NCBI GenBank assembly: GCA_922989275.2
Contig: OV277857.1
Coordinates: 9,936,001 to 10,000,000 of the forward strand
DNA from: Gari tellinella
Taxonomy: Eukaryota > Mollusca > Bivalvia > Cardiida > Psammobiidae
DNA: 64,000 bases
Reading direction: 5' to 3'
The notes under the pieces were generated by a model that saw nothing but the letters and a program-made list of their open reading frames with translations, searched no databases and was not told the origin of the DNA. Every line of letters begins with the position of its first letter. The first letter of the stretch is position 1. This document shows positions 62,800 to 64,000 of the stretch, one piece after another. The translations under genes were made by a program, and so were the position numbers.

Positions 62800-63033
62800 T
62801 TAACTCTCTTATCCCTAGTCACACATATATATTGCGTTTTTTGCAAACAGTGTATCTGTGAAGAGTATACTTGTACTATGCAAAAAGTTTAGACCATGAT
62901 CAGAGGGCTCCTGAAGGAGCCCTCTGATCAGGGTCTGCACTTTTTGTGATATTTGTATTGCATGACAAAAATAAACTAGTCTTAATTGGAAACTGGAATT
63001 GTGTATTTGAAGTTTCAGGGAGGAAAGGGTTAA
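62800..63033 (-). mobile_element. PAL-C element
   Basis: TTAACTCTCTTATCCCTAGT to TCAGGGAGGAAAGGGTTAA; palindrome about 62880-62946, centre GGGCTCCTGAAGGAGCCC. Confidence 0.8.
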
Positions 63034-63102
63034 TAAAACCCATGTTCATGGACCGAGCCAATGAAATAATTCTCATGCTAACAAGTTTCAAGTAAATATG
63101 TA

Positions 63103-63173
63103 AATGCAGAGAAAAGGTAATGCAGAAAGCTCCTTTTAGAGCTTTCTGCATTACTTTTACTCTGCATTAAGCA
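63103..63173. repeat. PAL-E-like hairpin
   Basis: AATGCAGAGAAAAGGTAATG ... centre AGCTCCTTTTAGAGCT ... CATTACTTTTACTCTGCATT. No ends visible. Confidence 0.6.
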
Positions 63174-63312
63174 ACAGTTGTTTGTTACATATAAGATCTC
63201 GAAGCTTTCTTGAGACAAGTTGAATACTGTAGTCGCTCACAACAACGCTGGTTTGACCATAAAACATCAAAGATTTGTTTTGTATGTTGGTTATTTTTTA
63301 GTCTACAGCCAT

Positions 63313-63525
63313 TAACCCTTAGCCTGCCAATCACATCTATAGCTCCATATGCAAACAGCTTGGATCCGGATGAGACGCCGAGTAACTCGGCGTCTCATCC
63401 GGATCCAAGCTGTTTGACACTCGGACAACATTTTCAGCAATTTTGAGCAACTTTGAAGCACTTTGAAACTTGAAGCAGACGAGAAATATAGCAGACGACA
63501 ATTTATTTGGCGGGCTAAGGGTTAA
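63313..63525 (+). mobile_element. PAL-B element, complete and TTAA-bounded
   Basis: TTAACCCTTAGCCTGCCAA left, TTGGCGGGCTAAGGGTTAA right, a clear inverted end pair. The palindrome 63350-63418 is perfect by eye (GCAAACAGCTTGGATCCGGA ..., centre GACGCCGAGTAACTCGGCGTC). The best copy for defining PAL-B. Confidence 0.9.
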
Positions 63526-63690
63526 TTGTCATCTGCTACTATTCTAAAAAGGGATTTCCTAAATTTGTTGTTTAAATCAGGGTCATGCAGTGACCGTCTC
63601 CCAGCTTGGACTCTGATGAGACACCACATAATGTTGCGTCTCATCCAGATCCAATCTGTTTGGGCAGTTAATTTTCATGGTTTCACCACT
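63526..63690 (-). mobile_element. PAL-B fragment
   Basis: CAGCTTGGACTCTGATGAGA ... TGCGTCTCATCCAGATCCAA, a degraded GATGAGAC-type palindrome without TTAA ends. Confidence 0.5.
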
Positions 63691-63772
63691 GGCATGCTTA
63701 GAATAAGTTGTATATCCACCTTGACAATTTCATTAGGTTGTTTAGGGTGCAGTCTAAATATCTTAAGTTCTT

Positions 63773-64000
63773 AACCCATTACCCCATAAATACAGCTTTT
63801 TACGCCCTATAATTTATTCCTCTACTGAAAAAATAGTTCCATTTTACACTTTCACAAATAAAAATCATAAGAAATATTTTCTATATTCTAGCAGATAATA
63901 GCTTAAAGCAGGCTGAAAGTAAAGCAGAATATGCCTTAAGGCACATTCTGCTTTACTTTCAACCTGCTTTAAGTGGACACCTTTTTTCAAAACTAGAATC
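63773..64000 (-). mobile_element. PAL-D element, cut by the window edge
   Basis: TTAACCCATTACCCCATAAA start; palindrome about 63901-63972 with one mismatch at the centre (ATGCCTTAAGGCAC). Confidence 0.8.

Overview
The window is animal nuclear DNA, most probably from a bivalve mollusc. The evidence is short phase-matched exons split by kilobase introns, a dense load of small inverted-repeat transposons, and several 'pearl'-type elements (about 160-180 bp tandem cores ending in an ACGG-rich microsatellite), which are known from bivalves. Species assignment is inference; nothing prokaryotic was seen.

Host genes are sparse. (1) On the + strand, the last three coding exons of a K+-dependent Na+/Ca2+ exchanger (SLC24/NCKX family) lie at 5881-5993, 10466-10531 and 17151-17297; all are phase-matched and end in a stop. 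(2) On the - strand, a complete two-exon gene (54783-54983 then 52919-53137) encodes a 139-residue single PH-domain protein ending in a CaaX-like CVIQ. (3) On the + strand, the first coding exon of a protein kinase D (PRKD) homologue lies at 55473-55610. Genes 2 and 3 are head-to-head with 489 bp between start codons.

The rest is mobile DNA. 11925-14700 is a 5'-truncated non-LTR retrotransposon on the - strand with an intact 761-codon reverse transcriptase frame. 20221-22512 is a decayed second non-LTR element. It lies inside a 6.66 kb element (19628-26291) that has ~514 bp terminal inverted repeats and a 5-bp target duplication (ATATC). That element also holds a second long-inverted-repeat element (23275-25491). 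Both pairs of repeats carry a short inward-facing ATG followed by a splice donor, and both elements encode small basic SPF/SPY-rich frames. This is the best candidate for an undescribed mobile system here.

The commonest feature is a set of 0.2-0.35 kb elements, each built round a near-perfect 55-75 bp palindrome. For this annotation they are called PAL-A to PAL-L. PAL-B, C and D end in TTAA; PAL-A, E and G are flanked by TA; PAL-J starts CAGGGCTGCCA. The same few palindrome types recur inside elements with unrelated ends. PAL-D palindromes have TTAA at their centre, and PAL-D copies are found inserted exactly there in other PAL-D copies (15878, 40802, 60301). Three PAL-E copies carry a PAL-C at the same internal place, suggesting a composite element. 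Other insertions include a hAT-type element with an 8-bp duplication (43910-44562), two ~1 kb TTAA elements (35867-36811, 57032-58047), a foldback element (50622-51226), a tRNA-derived SINE (56155-56449) and minisatellites at 37945, 42696 and 60683.

All alignments were done by eye; boundaries of degenerate elements are approximate to about 10 bp.
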